In this document: positions 9,038 to 18,230 of the stretch, piece by piece | How the letters are laid out: each line of letters begins with the position of its first letter | Numbering within the stretch: position 1 is the stretch's first letter | Origin: Snodgrassella communis | Lineage (GTDB): Bacteria; Pseudomonadota; Gammaproteobacteria; Burkholderiales; Neisseriaceae | Direction: 5' to 3' | Length of the DNA stretch: 64,000 bases | NCBI RefSeq assembly: GCF_914768045.1 | Contig: NZ_CAJZCD010000007.1 | Coordinates: 1-64,000 of the forward strand | Program-made: the position numbers and the translations under genes | Notes under the pieces: generated by a model | Told to the model about the DNA's origin: nothing | Database searches by the model: none | Seen by the model: only the letters and a program-made list of their open reading frames with translations

Positions 9038-10519
9038 CTAAACCAGATTTAATTCCGACCCTGTATTAAAGATTGCTGCGCCCTTTTCACCTTGTTCGTA
9101 CAGATTAATCCGCAAGCGTAAATCGTTAGGTGAATCAGCTTGGCGTAATGCTTCTTCAAAATCAATGATACCATCAGCATATAGCTGGAACAGACACTGA
9201 TCGAAAGTTTGCATACCATCATTACCTGCTTTGGCCATCAGTTCTTTTATCTGCATTAATTGGCCTTTGTAGATATAGTCCTGAACTGTGGCTGTATTAA
9301 TTAACAGGTCAATCACGGCGCGACGGCCTTTTCCATCCTTTTTCACGGCCAGACGCTGGCCGATGATACATACCATATTTAGTGCCAGATCCATTAATAT
9401 CTGTCTATGCTGGTCTTCGGGATAGAAATTCATAATTCGCTCAATGGCCTGATTGGCACTACTGGCATGCAGGGTAAAGAAACAGAGGTGGCCGGTTTGC
9501 GCCAGTTTCAACGCATACTCCATACTTTCATCACTGCGCACCTCTCCCACACATACAACATCAGGAGCCTCACGCAAGGCGCTTTGCATGGCATTGTCCC
9601 AACTCAGAGTATCCACACCTATTTCACGGTGAGTAATAATGCTTTTCTTGGGTTTGTGTACATATTCAATCGGATCTTCAATGGTCAGAATATGGCCGGC
9701 AGAATGAGTATTGCGATGGTTGAGCATGGCAGCCATAGTGGTAGATTTGCCGCTACCGGTAGGACCGGCCAGAATAATCAGACCACGTTTTCTCATTACC
9801 AGTTCATCCAGCACTGGTGGCAGAAAAAGGCTTTGGGTAGTTGGAATATCGGTGGTAATCCGGCGTAACACCAAGCCAACCCGACTTTGCTCATGATAGG
9901 CATTAACCCTGAAACGCACGCCATTTTTGGCAATTATGGAGTAGTTTAGGTCTAGTTCTGCCATAAATCGCTGACGTTGAGCCATTGTCATGGTTGACAT
10001 GGCAATTTTAGCAGTTTCTTCGGCGGTTAAAGGCTTGGTTGGTGCCGGCGTAATTTTGCCATCAATTTTCCAAGATGGCGGAAAGCCGGGACTGATAAAA
10101 ATATCTGCTGCATTCAGACGTACAGCTTCAGCAGCCATTTTTTCCAAAACCGGATGAATATGGATGGTTTCCCGCTCATGAGCAATAGGAGACTGTGTAC
10201 TGGCAGGAGCACCTGTTCTGATATCTGTCATATGAGATTCGGTCATCGTGTTTCTGTTTTTTTCTGGTTTATTGATTTCAGGGGTATATAAAGCAGGTTT
10301 CGATTTCTTTTCAGCAGCTGGTACTGTTGTTGCGGTTTCTGATGTGGCCAGTGACACCAGTTGCTCCGCTGCAACAGTGGAAACAACTGGTATCGTTTCT
10401 GCGCCGGAAGTCAAGGTAGCCGTCGCTGTGTCTGCGGCAGGATGTTGATAATGGTTAACCATATCCGCGAGTAAATCAGATAAACCGGACTCTTTGGTGG
10501 AGTCTTTCTGCATCCCCAT
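9038..10519 (-). CDS. pilU: Type IV pilus retraction ATPase PilU, with long N-terminal extension
   Basis: Hexameric PilT/PilU-type ATPase driving or assisting pilus retraction at the inner membrane. Residues from about 118 onwards match the family: HPVLEKMAAEAVRLNAADIFISPG, the Walker A GPTGSGKST (252-260), the Asp box ILTIEDPIEYVH, Walker B DVVCVGEVRSDE and the His box FFTLHASSANQAI. At 493 aa it is longer than typical PilU (around 380-410). Residues 1-117 are low-complexity, rich in Ala, Thr, Ser and Val, without similarity I recognise. The first ATG may not be the true start; internal Met92 and Met97 would give a more usual length. It lies 36 bases downstream of pilT in one operon. Confidence 0.9.
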   Translation of the reverse strand: MGMQKDSTKESGLSDLLADMVNHYQHPAADTATATLTSGAETIPVVSTVAAEQLVSLATSETATTVPAAEKKSKPALYTPEINKPEKNRNTMTESHMTDIRTGAPASTQSPIAHERETIHIHPVLEKMAAEAVRLNAADIFISPGFPPSWKIDGKITPAPTKPLTAEETAKIAMSTMTMAQRQRFMAELDLNYSIIAKNGVRFRVNAYHEQSRVGLVLRRITTDIPTTQSLFLPPVLDELVMRKRGLIILAGPTGSGKSTTMAAMLNHRNTHSAGHILTIEDPIEYVHKPKKSIITHREIGVDTLSWDNAMQSALREAPDVVCVGEVRSDESMEYALKLAQTGHLCFFTLHASSANQAIERIMNFYPEDQHRQILMDLALNMVCIIGQRLAVKKDGKGRRAVIDLLINTATVQDYIYKGQLMQIKELMAKAGNDGMQTFDQCLFQLYADGIIDFEEALRQADSPNDLRLRINLYEQGEKGAAIFNTGSELNLV

Positions 10520-10555
10520 AGCAAAACACTTTCCTGAGTAAAAAACGATAGATAA

Positions 10556-11599
10556 TTATCCTACCAACTGGTCTGGATTCGAAGCCTTGGAACGAGCAAC
10601 ATCCAGACTGATGCGACCCTCACGCAATAGTTGCTGCAAACACTGATCCAGTGTCTGCATTCCGAATTTCTGTCCGGTCTGCAAAGTAGAATTAATCTGG
10701 GCGATTTTATTCTCACGGATCAGATTACGCACTGCTGGCGTACTAGTCATAATTTCATGGGCTGCCACACGTCCATTGCCATCCTTGGTTTTCAGTAAAG
10801 TCTGAGAAATTACTGCCTGCAAGCTTTCTGACAACATGGAGCGAACCATTTCTTTTTCACCAGCCGGGAATACGTCCACAATACGGTCAATTGTTTTGGC
10901 CGCTCCGGTGGTATGCAAAGTACCAAATACAAGGTGGCCGGTTTCAGCAGCAGTTAAAGCCAAGCCAATGGTTTCCGGGTCACGCATTTCCCCTACTAGA
11001 ATCACATCCGGGTCTTCACGCAGGGCTGAACGCAGGGCATTGGCAAAACTATGTGTATGCTGATGCAATTCGCGTTGATTAATCAATGATTTTTTACTTT
11101 GGTGTACAAACTCAATCGGGTCTTCAATTGTTAGAATATGGCCGGCATCATTATTGTTGATAAAATCAATCATTGCGGCCAGTGTGGTTGATTTACCGGA
11201 ACCGGTAGGACCGGTTACCAGCACCAGTCCACGCGGCTTTTCTGCTATTTTCTGAAAAATCGCTGGCGCCTTGAGCTCCTCAAGGGTAAGAACTTTACTG
11301 GGAATGGTACGCATAACGGCTGCTGGGCCACGCTCGGTATTAAAAGCATTGACACGAAACCGCGACACATTGGGCAATTCGAATGAAAAGTCAGTCTCGA
11401 GATTTTGCTGATAGTCCTTGCGCTGGTAATCGTTCATAATAGAAGCAATCATTTTGCCTACTTCTTCTGCACTCTGTTCAGGCAGATTAATACGGCGAAT
11501 ATCCCCATTAACGCGTATCATGGGAGGCAGACCAGCACTCAGATGCAAGTCGGAAGCTTTATTTTTAACGCCAAAGGCCAATAAATCTGTTAGCTGCAT
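10556..11599 (-). CDS. pilT: Type IV pilus retraction ATPase PilT
   Basis: Motor that depolymerises pili and powers twitching motility and DNA uptake. The 347 aa have the PAS-like N-terminal domain (LTDLLAFGVKNKASDLHLS), Walker A GPTGSGKST (130-138), the Asp box HILTIEDPIEFVH, Walker B DPDVILVGEMRDPET, and the His box FGTLHTTGAAKTIDRI. The C-terminal helix corresponds to the family's AIRNLIRE-type motif (here AVRNLIRENK). Length is normal. pilU follows 36 bases later, the usual gene pair; yggS is divergent upstream, also the usual arrangement in beta- and gammaproteobacteria. Confidence 0.98.
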   Translation of the reverse strand: MQLTDLLAFGVKNKASDLHLSAGLPPMIRVNGDIRRINLPEQSAEEVGKMIASIMNDYQRKDYQQNLETDFSFELPNVSRFRVNAFNTERGPAAVMRTIPSKVLTLEELKAPAIFQKIAEKPRGLVLVTGPTGSGKSTTLAAMIDFINNNDAGHILTIEDPIEFVHQSKKSLINQRELHQHTHSFANALRSALREDPDVILVGEMRDPETIGLALTAAETGHLVFGTLHTTGAAKTIDRIVDVFPAGEKEMVRSMLSESLQAVISQTLLKTKDGNGRVAAHEIMTSTPAVRNLIRENKIAQINSTLQTGQKFGMQTLDQCLQQLLREGRISLDVARSKASNPDQLVG

Positions 11600-11757
11600 A
11601 TTTACTCCGTTATGCTTGCCCGCGTCATGCAGGCAGAAATATTATTCTTATTCTAATCAAGTTGGCGTCTCTTTAAAATGAAAATATTTGTCACTCTGAT
11701 AAAATTTTTACAAAGACAGCCTGATTAAATCAAAAAAACTGAAAATTTTCACTCAAT

Positions 11758-12474
11758 ATGAACAATGCAGATTTTTTAATTAGACACTGGCAGCAGGTAC
11801 TGGCAGACATTACCAGTGTGCGTCAGCAAACTGCGGCATCCCAACCTGTACAGCTAATCGCGGTCAGTAAAACCTTTCCGGTCAATGATATCGCTACTCT
11901 GTATCAGGCTGGCCAGCGTGATTTTGGCGAAAACTACATTCAGGAATTCAGCGAAAAAACCAGTTTGCTGGCCGATTTGGATATTGTCTGGCACATGATT
12001 GGTCATATCCAGTCAAATAAAAGCCGTATTGTGGCAGAACGGGCACAATGGGTACATACCATTGACCGTGAAAAAATTGCCCGGCGCCTGCATGAACAGC
12101 GCCCGGAACATTTAACACCGTTAAATGTGTGCATCGAAGTTAATATTGCCGCCGAAGCCAATAAGCATGGTATCAGCACAGACAGCGCCGAATTACTGGC
12201 ACTGGCCACAACCATCAGTACTTTGCCGCGGCTGAAACTGCGTGGCTTGATGTGCGTGGCTAAAGCAAACAGCACAGACATTGAGCTAAGACAACAGTTT
12301 AATCAGATGCAAACTTTATTACAACAGCTACGTGAGGGCGGATTTGCGGTTGATGTGCTGTCTATGGGAATGAGTGCAGATTTAAATACTGCTATTGCCT
12401 GTGGCGCTACTCATGTACGGGTAGGAAGTGCCATTTTTGGCCAGCGCAGTTATGCAGAAACAGGAAATAATTAA
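11758..12474 (+). CDS. yggS: YggS family pyridoxal-phosphate homeostasis protein
   Basis: PLP-binding protein of the alanine-racemase barrel fold (COG0325) that controls the cellular PLP and amino-acid pools. Of the 238 aa, the PLP lysine lies in QLIAVSKTFP, followed by the conserved DFGENYIQEF, WHMIGHIQSNK and LSMGMSADL, and the phosphate-binding end HVRVGSAIFGQR. The start is ATG at 11758, with only a weak ribosome binding site. It is divergent from pilT and convergent with pdxY, a second gene of PLP metabolism. Confidence 0.95.
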   Translation: MNNADFLIRHWQQVLADITSVRQQTAASQPVQLIAVSKTFPVNDIATLYQAGQRDFGENYIQEFSEKTSLLADLDIVWHMIGHIQSNKSRIVAERAQWVHTIDREKIARRLHEQRPEHLTPLNVCIEVNIAAEANKHGISTDSAELLALATTISTLPRLKLRGLMCVAKANSTDIELRQQFNQMQTLLQQLREGGFAVDVLSMGMSADLNTAIACGATHVRVGSAIFGQRSYAETGNN

Positions 12475-12501
12475 TTAAAAACACTTAATGAGAAAAAATT
12501 A

Positions 12502-12525
12502 TGCCGGTAAAAATTTCTTACCGGC
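12502..12525. terminator. Bidirectional terminator between yggS and pdxY
   Basis: Hairpin GCCGGTAA/TTACCGGC between the convergent genes. The T-run lies on the minus-strand side (ATAATTTTTTC), so it suits pdxY best and may serve yggS too. Confidence 0.75.
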
Positions 12526-12569
12526 AATACAATTGCAATAGCGAACACTGGTTAAAGCGTACCAATAAA

Positions 12570-13436
12570 TCAGGCTATTTTTTTAGCTTTAAACTGATGG
12601 GTAGGCTGAGCAATTTCATTCTGTGCAGCAACCACCTGCAACTCATACTGCTGGCGTTTTAAAGTTTCCAGCATTACACCATACACTGCTGCGGTAGTAT
12701 GCTCAAACGCTTCAAGTAAGGATTTACCAGACAGATAATCGGCCAGAAAAATCCCGCTCGTCATATCTCCCACTCCCACAGGTTGGCGTTCGCCAAAATC
12801 GACCAGCGGCCGGTGAATATGCCAAGCTGATTCATGAGTAACCAGCAACATTTCAAAGCGATCAGACTGATAACCGGCGCGACTCAAATGTTTCACCAGC
12901 ACCGCTTTCAGCCCTTTATTACATAAAGCGCGACAGGCAGCAACTGCCTCCTCTACATTATTAATGCGCTGTCTGTGGTTTAATTCTTCCAGCTCATACA
13001 GATTTGGAGCGATCATATCGCTCAGTGGCAATGCAGTGTCACACAAAAATTCAGCCACGCCTTCAGCAACAATACAACCTTTTTCAGGATGCCCCATAAC
13101 CGGATCACAAAAATATATTGCTGAGGGATTAGCCTGTTTCACTTTTCTGACAATATCAATAATGGCATTGCCCTGCTCAGCAGAACCCATATAGCCACTC
13201 AGTACTGCATCACAATTCTTAAGCTCATCAATGGCAGCGATACCATCAACAATATCCAGCAGATGCGCAGCCGGCATAACTGTACCTTTCCATTGCCGGT
13301 ATTGAGTATGATTGGAGAACTGTACCGTATTCAATGGCCAGACATTGACACCTAAACGGCGAATAGGAAACACAGTAGCACTGTTACCGGCATGACCAAA
13401 AACCACATGAGACTGAATTGATAGTATATTTTTCAT
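12570..13436 (-). CDS. pdxY: Pyridoxal kinase PdxY
   Basis: Ribokinase-fold enzyme phosphorylating pyridoxal to PLP in the salvage pathway. The 288 aa begin [20 protein letters not shown], contain [13 protein letters not shown] and end the catalytic part with [17 protein letters not shown], the ATP-binding/catalytic-base motif (GxGD). These match PdxY rather than PdxK by the overall pattern [13 protein letters not shown]. It is preceded by a 420-base non-coding stretch and ends at the shared terminator with yggS. Confidence 0.95.
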   Translation of the reverse strand: MKNILSIQSHVVFGHAGNSATVFPIRRLGVNVWPLNTVQFSNHTQYRQWKGTVMPAAHLLDIVDGIAAIDELKNCDAVLSGYMGSAEQGNAIIDIVRKVKQANPSAIYFCDPVMGHPEKGCIVAEGVAEFLCDTALPLSDMIAPNLYELEELNHRQRINNVEEAVAACRALCNKGLKAVLVKHLSRAGYQSDRFEMLLVTHESAWHIHRPLVDFGERQPVGVGDMTSGIFLADYLSGKSLLEAFEHTTAAVYGVMLETLKRQQYELQVVAAQNEIAQPTHQFKAKKIA

Positions 13437-13858
13437 AATAATGCCATTTTATAACCCAATAAATCAGGTTGTCATCTTTAAAAATAATTAGCTAACTAAC
13501 CAAACATGCCAAATGAAACTGATTATACGCAGATTATACTGGCTGAGATAAATCATTACCTGTAAATAGTCTAAACCGGAATCTTGCTTTTCACACTAAT
13601 GGCAACACAATTCGTCCATCTCTATCTCATACACTATGCAGATGGTACTTTATAAGTTATTTTTATAAGTACACCTGAGCAGCACTTATCCGGCAAATCA
13701 TTGTATATATTATGGCTGTAAATCTAAATAAGGTTTCATGAGATAAGCTGTGCATGCATTTTCAGATCGGGGAATTCTTTTCAGTATTTAAATATACTGG
13801 TTACAGTACCATGTACCAATTCTGAGATACGTGTTTATTTTTTTCTGAGTGTACGCTG
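13437..13858. other. Non-coding region upstream of pdxY
   Basis: About 420 bases without a supportable ORF. It holds the pdxY promoter region on the minus strand and, at its right end, the tail of the nuclease remnant described next. No repeat or RNA gene is recognised. Confidence 0.5.
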
Positions 13859-14059
13859 TCATGGCATATAATTAATCCATATCGCTTTATGGTCGGAGCC
13901 ATACCAGTGATAGCTCCCCGTCACCACTATTTTATCTGGTTGCCGTACCAGTGCATGGTCAATCGACAGCAAAGCAGGTAGCCAGGTCGGCCGCGCTCGC
14001 GGGCTGGTCAGATGCACATCAGCTGCCTGAATAAAATCCCGAAAAACCTGAGAAGACAA
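13859..14059 (-). pseudogene. C-terminal remnant of an endonuclease/exonuclease/phosphatase-family protein
   Basis: Sixty-odd residues reading VFRDFIQAADVHLTSPRA, then LLSIDHALVRQ and finally GSYHWYGSDHKAIWI. The spacing of IDHALV and GSDHKAIW is that of the last two conserved blocks of the EEP (ExoIII/YafD-like) fold, where the final Asp-His pair is catalytic. A full protein would be some 230-300 aa; here the reading frame is stopped (TAA) just before this fragment and nothing of the N-terminal domain is found upstream. The only start is TTG without a ribosome binding site. I read it as a decayed gene, not a small protein. Confidence 0.65.
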
Positions 14060-14086
14060 AGATTATTTAAAGGAAATTCAAAACAA

Positions 14087-14112
14087 AAAAGCCAACTTTA
14101 AAGATGGCTTTT
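14087..14112 (-). terminator. Terminator downstream of the VWA lipoprotein gene
   Basis: Minus-strand hairpin AAAAGCCA/TGGCTTTT followed by TTGTTTTG, about 135 bases after the stop codon of the VWA gene. Confidence 0.7.
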
Positions 14113-14247
14113 GGTCTGATTTCAGCTAATCCAATGATTTCCGTTCACTCTTATAGGTAAATAAGCATAACCATTGCAAAATGATGTTATTGCTGTATGC
14201 AACCTGATGGTTGCAGTATAGTTTGGATATTTACTTTGAAATATACT

Positions 14248-15942
14248 CTATTTCTTCTTATCTTCCAGAGTCGCTGTTTTTTTGACTAATTGTACAAATT
14301 TACTGCGATAGCCTTGTGGATCTTTACCTTTGGCATGGTTCGCCCAGCTGATTATCTGCTGGTAAGATGTTTGAGACAATTCAGGGTTATGACGTAACTT
14401 TTGCCCATATGCAGCCACCGCAGCTATAAAACGCGTTTCTATTCCGGCTTGTTCAAAAGAGCTAACCAGCGCTTTCTTTTTTATAGGTAGAGAAACCAGT
14501 TTGCTTTTTTTATCCTGTGGTGCTTTCCAGCGTAATTTAAGGAAAGCGATTTCGTCACTCTTTGAGGTAATCGGTACAGTTGTTTTATTTACCTGATAAC
14601 GCAATGGATCAATACTTGGTCTACCATTTGCTAGTGTTAGCTCATACAGGACAGTCACTTTTTTACCGGCACCAATATCGCCAGCATCTACCTTGTCGTT
14701 ATTGAAATCTTCCTGTTTTAACTGCCGTTTTTCATAGCCGATTTGACGATACTCCAGTACTTGCTGTGGATTGAATTCTATTTGCGCTTTGGCATCTTTA
14801 GCCACAGTTACTAAGGTGGCACTCATTTCCTGCTGCAACACTTTTTGCGCTTCTTTCAGGCTGTCAATATAGCTGTAATTTCCATTACCTGCATCAGCAA
14901 TCTGTACCATCATGGCATCGTTTAAATTATCATCACCAAAACCTAATGTGGACAAGGTTATCCCTTTTTCTTTTTCTGCGGTCACAAATGCCTTTAACTC
15001 TTCAGTGCTATTAATACCAACATTAAAATCACCATCAGTAGCCAATAATATCCGATTAATCCCGCCATTTATTTGGCTACTTTCTGCCAGTTTATAAGCC
15101 AGTTTGAGTCCTTCTCCGCCAGCAGTGCTGCCTCTGGCCTCAAGTTTATCAATAACAGCCAGAATTTTGGCTTTATTGTGGCCTGATGTCGGTTCTAAAG
15201 CAACGCCGGCTTCTCCTGCATAGGTGACAATGGAAACTTTATCGACTGGGCGCAGTCTGTTTACCAATAATTTTAATGATTGTTTCAATAAATCCAATCT
15301 GTCTGGACCATACATAGAGCCAGATGTATCTATCAGAAACACCAGATTTGATGGTGGCAATTGATCCATCCTGACATCATTTGCTTTTATATTTAACCTT
15401 AATAAAACTTTATCTGTATTCCATGGGCTGGGTGCCAATTCATAAGTTACAGCAAACGGGGAGCCGGATAGTGGTATTAATTTTTCATTGGAGGCTTCTG
15501 GAAAATAATTAATAAACTCTTCTACTCGTACTGCATCCGGATGCGGCATTCTTCCTGCAGATATAAATCGTCTGCTATTTGCATAGCTGGCAGTATCCAT
15601 ATCCAGACTGAAAGTACTAACCGGCTCAGCAACCACCTGTTTTATCGGATTATCTGAATAATTTTTGTATTGTGCAGTATCTGGCTGAATACTACTATAT
15701 ATATAATTAGCAGCCTCATACCCAGCCTTCATAGTCATTAATCCACCAAAACTCTCACCTCCTTTAAATCCTTTTCTGGAACCATAATCTGCGATTGAAG
15801 CTGGAGCTTGTGCATTTTCTATCGTTATGTTTTGCGGTTGACGCTCTGAGGGCAACGTATTGCAAGCACCTAATATACCTGCTATTAATATTATGAGAAT
15901 ACTGTGGCCAGTTATGCGGGCTGTTGATTTTATGGTTAACAT
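14248..15942 (-). CDS. VWA-domain lipoprotein (YfbK-like)
   Basis: Predicted envelope lipoprotein of 564 aa. A hydrophobic signal ends in the lipobox LGAC with Cys27. A VWA_N-type region follows (about 100-175, TFSLDMDTASYANSRRFI), then a von Willebrand A domain starting NLVFLIDTSGSMYG with the metal-ion-dependent adhesion site Asp205-x-Ser207-x-Ser209, and a C-terminal DUF3520 region (about 385-560). This is the domain order of YfbK-type proteins found in many Gram-negatives; their role is not established. Aspartate after the signal cysteine is absent (Asn28), so outer-membrane sorting by Lol is possible. Its own terminator lies at about 14100. Confidence 0.88.
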   Translation of the reverse strand: MLTIKSTARITGHSILIILIAGILGACNTLPSERQPQNITIENAQAPASIADYGSRKGFKGGESFGGLMTMKAGYEAANYIYSSIQPDTAQYKNYSDNPIKQVVAEPVSTFSLDMDTASYANSRRFISAGRMPHPDAVRVEEFINYFPEASNEKLIPLSGSPFAVTYELAPSPWNTDKVLLRLNIKANDVRMDQLPPSNLVFLIDTSGSMYGPDRLDLLKQSLKLLVNRLRPVDKVSIVTYAGEAGVALEPTSGHNKAKILAVIDKLEARGSTAGGEGLKLAYKLAESSQINGGINRILLATDGDFNVGINSTEELKAFVTAEKEKGITLSTLGFGDDNLNDAMMVQIADAGNGNYSYIDSLKEAQKVLQQEMSATLVTVAKDAKAQIEFNPQQVLEYRQIGYEKRQLKQEDFNNDKVDAGDIGAGKKVTVLYELTLANGRPSIDPLRYQVNKTTVPITSKSDEIAFLKLRWKAPQDKKSKLVSLPIKKKALVSSFEQAGIETRFIAAVAAYGQKLRHNPELSQTSYQQIISWANHAKGKDPQGYRSKFVQLVKKTATLEDKKK

Positions 15943-16238
15943 AAATATCCTTAATTATTTTTTATTTATTAAAATAAAACCTATTATTAACACAAAATTT
16001 GTATTTATTCCAGTAAATTAAGTTATTTACAGTAGAGTTAAGATAATTGATTCAATCAACTTCAACTCATATCAATCGACGCTAGCAGCGGCGCTTGATG
16101 AGCTGGCGTCATGGTTTATTTCGTATGTCTGTAATCAACAAATAATAGTTATTGTAAAATTAATATTGATTCAGTTTATCTGACTGGTAGCGGTATGATT
16201 GATTGAGCTGTTCAATTTTAATAAAAAAGGAAAATTAT
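15943..16238. other. Divergent intergenic region with a hairpin
   Basis: About 300 AT-rich bases between the VWA gene and proC. At 16078-16110 lies a GC-richer inverted repeat, GACGCTAGC with GCTGGCGTC (one G-T pair), with no T-run on either side, so it does not look like a terminator. The proC ribosome binding site (AAAGGAAAA) ends the region. Confidence 0.4.
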
Positions 16239-17033
16239 ATGAGCGTTTATTTTCTGGGCGGAGGCAATATGACATCAGCCATTGTCGCCGGCATGAGCAA
16301 GCAAGGTGGCTATGATATAGTAGTCATTGACCGTAATCAGGAGAAGCGTGAGCATTTGAGTCGTTGTTATCAGGTACGCAGCAGTGACAAACTACCTGAA
16401 CTGACTGCGACTGATGTCTTGGTGCTGGCGGTTAAGCCACAGGATATGCAGCAAGCTACCACCGGTATTAAAATCAATGGGGCATTGGTACTAAGCATTG
16501 CCGCTGGATTAACTGTAGATATTCTGCGCCAGTTTCTGAATAATCATCAGCGTATTATCCGGATTATGCCCAATACTCCGTGCCAGATTGGTCTGGGTAT
16601 TTCCGGTTTATTCGCACCGGCAAATATAGAGGCAGCAGACAAGGCTGTCGCTGAAAATATTATGCGCACTACGGGTGATGTGGTATGGCTGGAAGAAGAA
16701 AGTGGCATTAATCGGATTGCCGGTATCAGTGGCAGTGGTCCGGCCTATGTGTTCTATTTTCTTAATGCGCTCCAACAGGCTGCCATACAACAGGGTTTTA
16801 GCACAGATGAAGCATATCAGTTAAGCTTGGGCACATTCAAAGGTGCGGTATCGCTGGCAGAACAGTCTGGTACTGAGTTTGTACAGCTACAAAAAAATGT
16901 GACTTCTAAAGGTGGTACCACATTTGCAGCTACCTCAGTCTTTGATCAGCAGCAGCTGACTCAGGTAGTGATTGATGGTGTGGCTGCCAGCGTGGCGCGG
17001 GCAGAAGAAATGCAAAAACAACTGGCTCCTTAA
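16239..17033 (+). CDS. proC: Pyrroline-5-carboxylate reductase
   Basis: Last step of proline synthesis, reducing pyrroline-5-carboxylate with NAD(P)H. The 264 aa begin MSVYFLGGGNMTSAIVAG, the N-terminal Rossmann dinucleotide motif. They carry IMPNTPCQIGLG and end with the family signature in which NVTSKGGTTFAA is followed by the helical dimer domain. The start is set at 16239, where AAAGGAAAAT precedes the ATG; an ATG 36 bases earlier adds residues absent from the family. yggT follows eight bases later, a widespread proC-yggT (often yggS-proC-yggT) pairing; yggS here is about 4 kb away. Confidence 0.96.
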   Translation: MSVYFLGGGNMTSAIVAGMSKQGGYDIVVIDRNQEKREHLSRCYQVRSSDKLPELTATDVLVLAVKPQDMQQATTGIKINGALVLSIAAGLTVDILRQFLNNHQRIIRIMPNTPCQIGLGISGLFAPANIEAADKAVAENIMRTTGDVVWLEEESGINRIAGISGSGPAYVFYFLNALQQAAIQQGFSTDEAYQLSLGTFKGAVSLAEQSGTEFVQLQKNVTSKGGTTFAATSVFDQQQLTQVVIDGVAASVARAEEMQKQLAP

Positions 17034-17041
17034 GGTATTGT

Positions 17042-17605
17042 GTGATTAGTAAAACATTATTTTTATTAGCCAGTGCTCTGGCCATTATATGCTGGGCACG
17101 GGTTTTATTACAATGGGGTAAATTACCTTTTCTGCATCCCTTAGCCCAGTTTTGTGTGCGCAGTACCAACTGGCTGATACGTCCTTTGCGTAGAATCATA
17201 CCACCACTGGGACAATGGGATGTTGCCTGTATTCTGGCTACTATCATCATTTATTATCTGACTACTGTACTCAATCTGTTTATTGCCTTTACATGGATAC
17301 AGCCGGATGCACGTGTTATTAGCGCCAGTTTGTTATTCTGTATCCTGTTCTCCCTGAAAGCACTGTGCTATGCACTGTTTATCGGGCTGGTAATACAGAT
17401 GTTTTTAAGTCTGAGCAAACCTTATTCTGTATTACTGCTTACCTTGCAACGCATTTACAAGCCACTAACCCGCCCGTTTGCCTTTCTGCAAGTAGGTAAA
17501 TATGATTTTTCTGCGACAGTTATTCTGCTCGTGTTGTGGCTTTGTCTGCAATGGTGGTTACCACAGCTGAGTAGCAAAATCTCATACTGGCTGATTAGCG
17601 GATAA
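17042..17605 (+). CDS. yggT: YggT family membrane protein
   Basis: Integral membrane protein of 187 aa with two YggT repeats. Each repeat has a hydrophobic helix pair around a conserved short amphipathic stretch (FCVRSTNWLIRPLRRIIPP in the first copy; ITLQRIYKPLTRPF-like sequence in the second). The start is GTG at 17042, eight bases after proC, so the two are translated from one transcript. The family has been linked to osmotic and K+ tolerance in some bacteria; the molecular role is unknown. Confidence 0.88.
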   Translation: MISKTLFLLASALAIICWARVLLQWGKLPFLHPLAQFCVRSTNWLIRPLRRIIPPLGQWDVACILATIIIYYLTTVLNLFIAFTWIQPDARVISASLLFCILFSLKALCYALFIGLVIQMFLSLSKPYSVLLLTLQRIYKPLTRPFAFLQVGKYDFSATVILLVLWLCLQWWLPQLSSKISYWLISG

Positions 17606-17767
17606 TGTTGTCGAATGCAAAATTACGAATAGAATATAAAAACATGCTATCATGCCCGAACTTTTTTAACAGCATGACAGCAAGCATCTGTTGTGTTTAA
17701 AAACAGATTAAGCTGTCAATTCCTGAGCTAATTGCTTAATCGAGCTATGCAAAAGAAAGACTGTAAA

Positions 17768-18184
17768 ATGGCTAAACTCACAGAACAAGATATCCAAGCC
17801 TGGAATGGCCCTGAAGAGGAGTATATGAATGAAGAACATCAAACTTTCTTCCGTGATTTGCTGTTGAAACTTCAGGATGAACTGATTCACAATGCAAACA
17901 ACACCGCCGGTCATTTGCAGGAACAGGCAACTACACCAGACCCGGCAGACCGCGCTACACTGGAAGAAGAATATGCACTGGAGCTGCGTACCCGTGATCG
18001 GGAACGTAAGCTGTTGAGCAAGATTCAGGCTTCTTTGCGCCAGTTGGATGAAGGTGATTATGGCTTTTGTCAGGACACAGGCGAACCTATCGGTCTGAAA
18101 CGGTTGCTGGCACGCCCTACTGCTACTCTGTCAGTTGAAGCACAAGAGCGGCGAGAACGGATTAAAAAGCAGTTTGTTGACTGA
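17768..18184 (+). CDS. dksA: RNA polymerase-binding transcription factor DksA (single-cysteine type)
   Basis: Binds the RNA polymerase secondary channel and, with ppGpp, adjusts rRNA and amino-acid promoters. The start is taken at 17768 (MAKLTEQDI), giving 138 aa. The coiled-coil tip shows DPADRATLEEE (Asp58 and Asp61), equivalent to the catalytic tip of E. coli DksA. In the globular domain GFCQDTGEPIGLKRLLARP keeps one cysteine, Cys101. The other three zinc ligands of the E. coli protein are replaced, since the later pair reads LSVEAQ. A zinc finger therefore cannot form as in E. coli; cysteine-poor DksA forms are known. A strong terminator follows. Confidence 0.95.
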   Translation: MAKLTEQDIQAWNGPEEEYMNEEHQTFFRDLLLKLQDELIHNANNTAGHLQEQATTPDPADRATLEEEYALELRTRDRERKLLSKIQASLRQLDEGDYGFCQDTGEPIGLKRLLARPTATLSVEAQERRERIKKQFVD

Positions 18185-18202
18185 TCTGAATAGATAACAG
18201 CC

Positions 18203-18230
18203 AAAACGCTTTCTGAATAGAAAGCGTTTT
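18203..18230 (+). terminator. Terminator of dksA
   Basis: Perfect 12-bp stem AAAACGCTTTCT/AGAAAGCGTTTT with loop GAAT, followed by TTATTTTAT, beginning 19 bases after the dksA stop. Confidence 0.93.
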
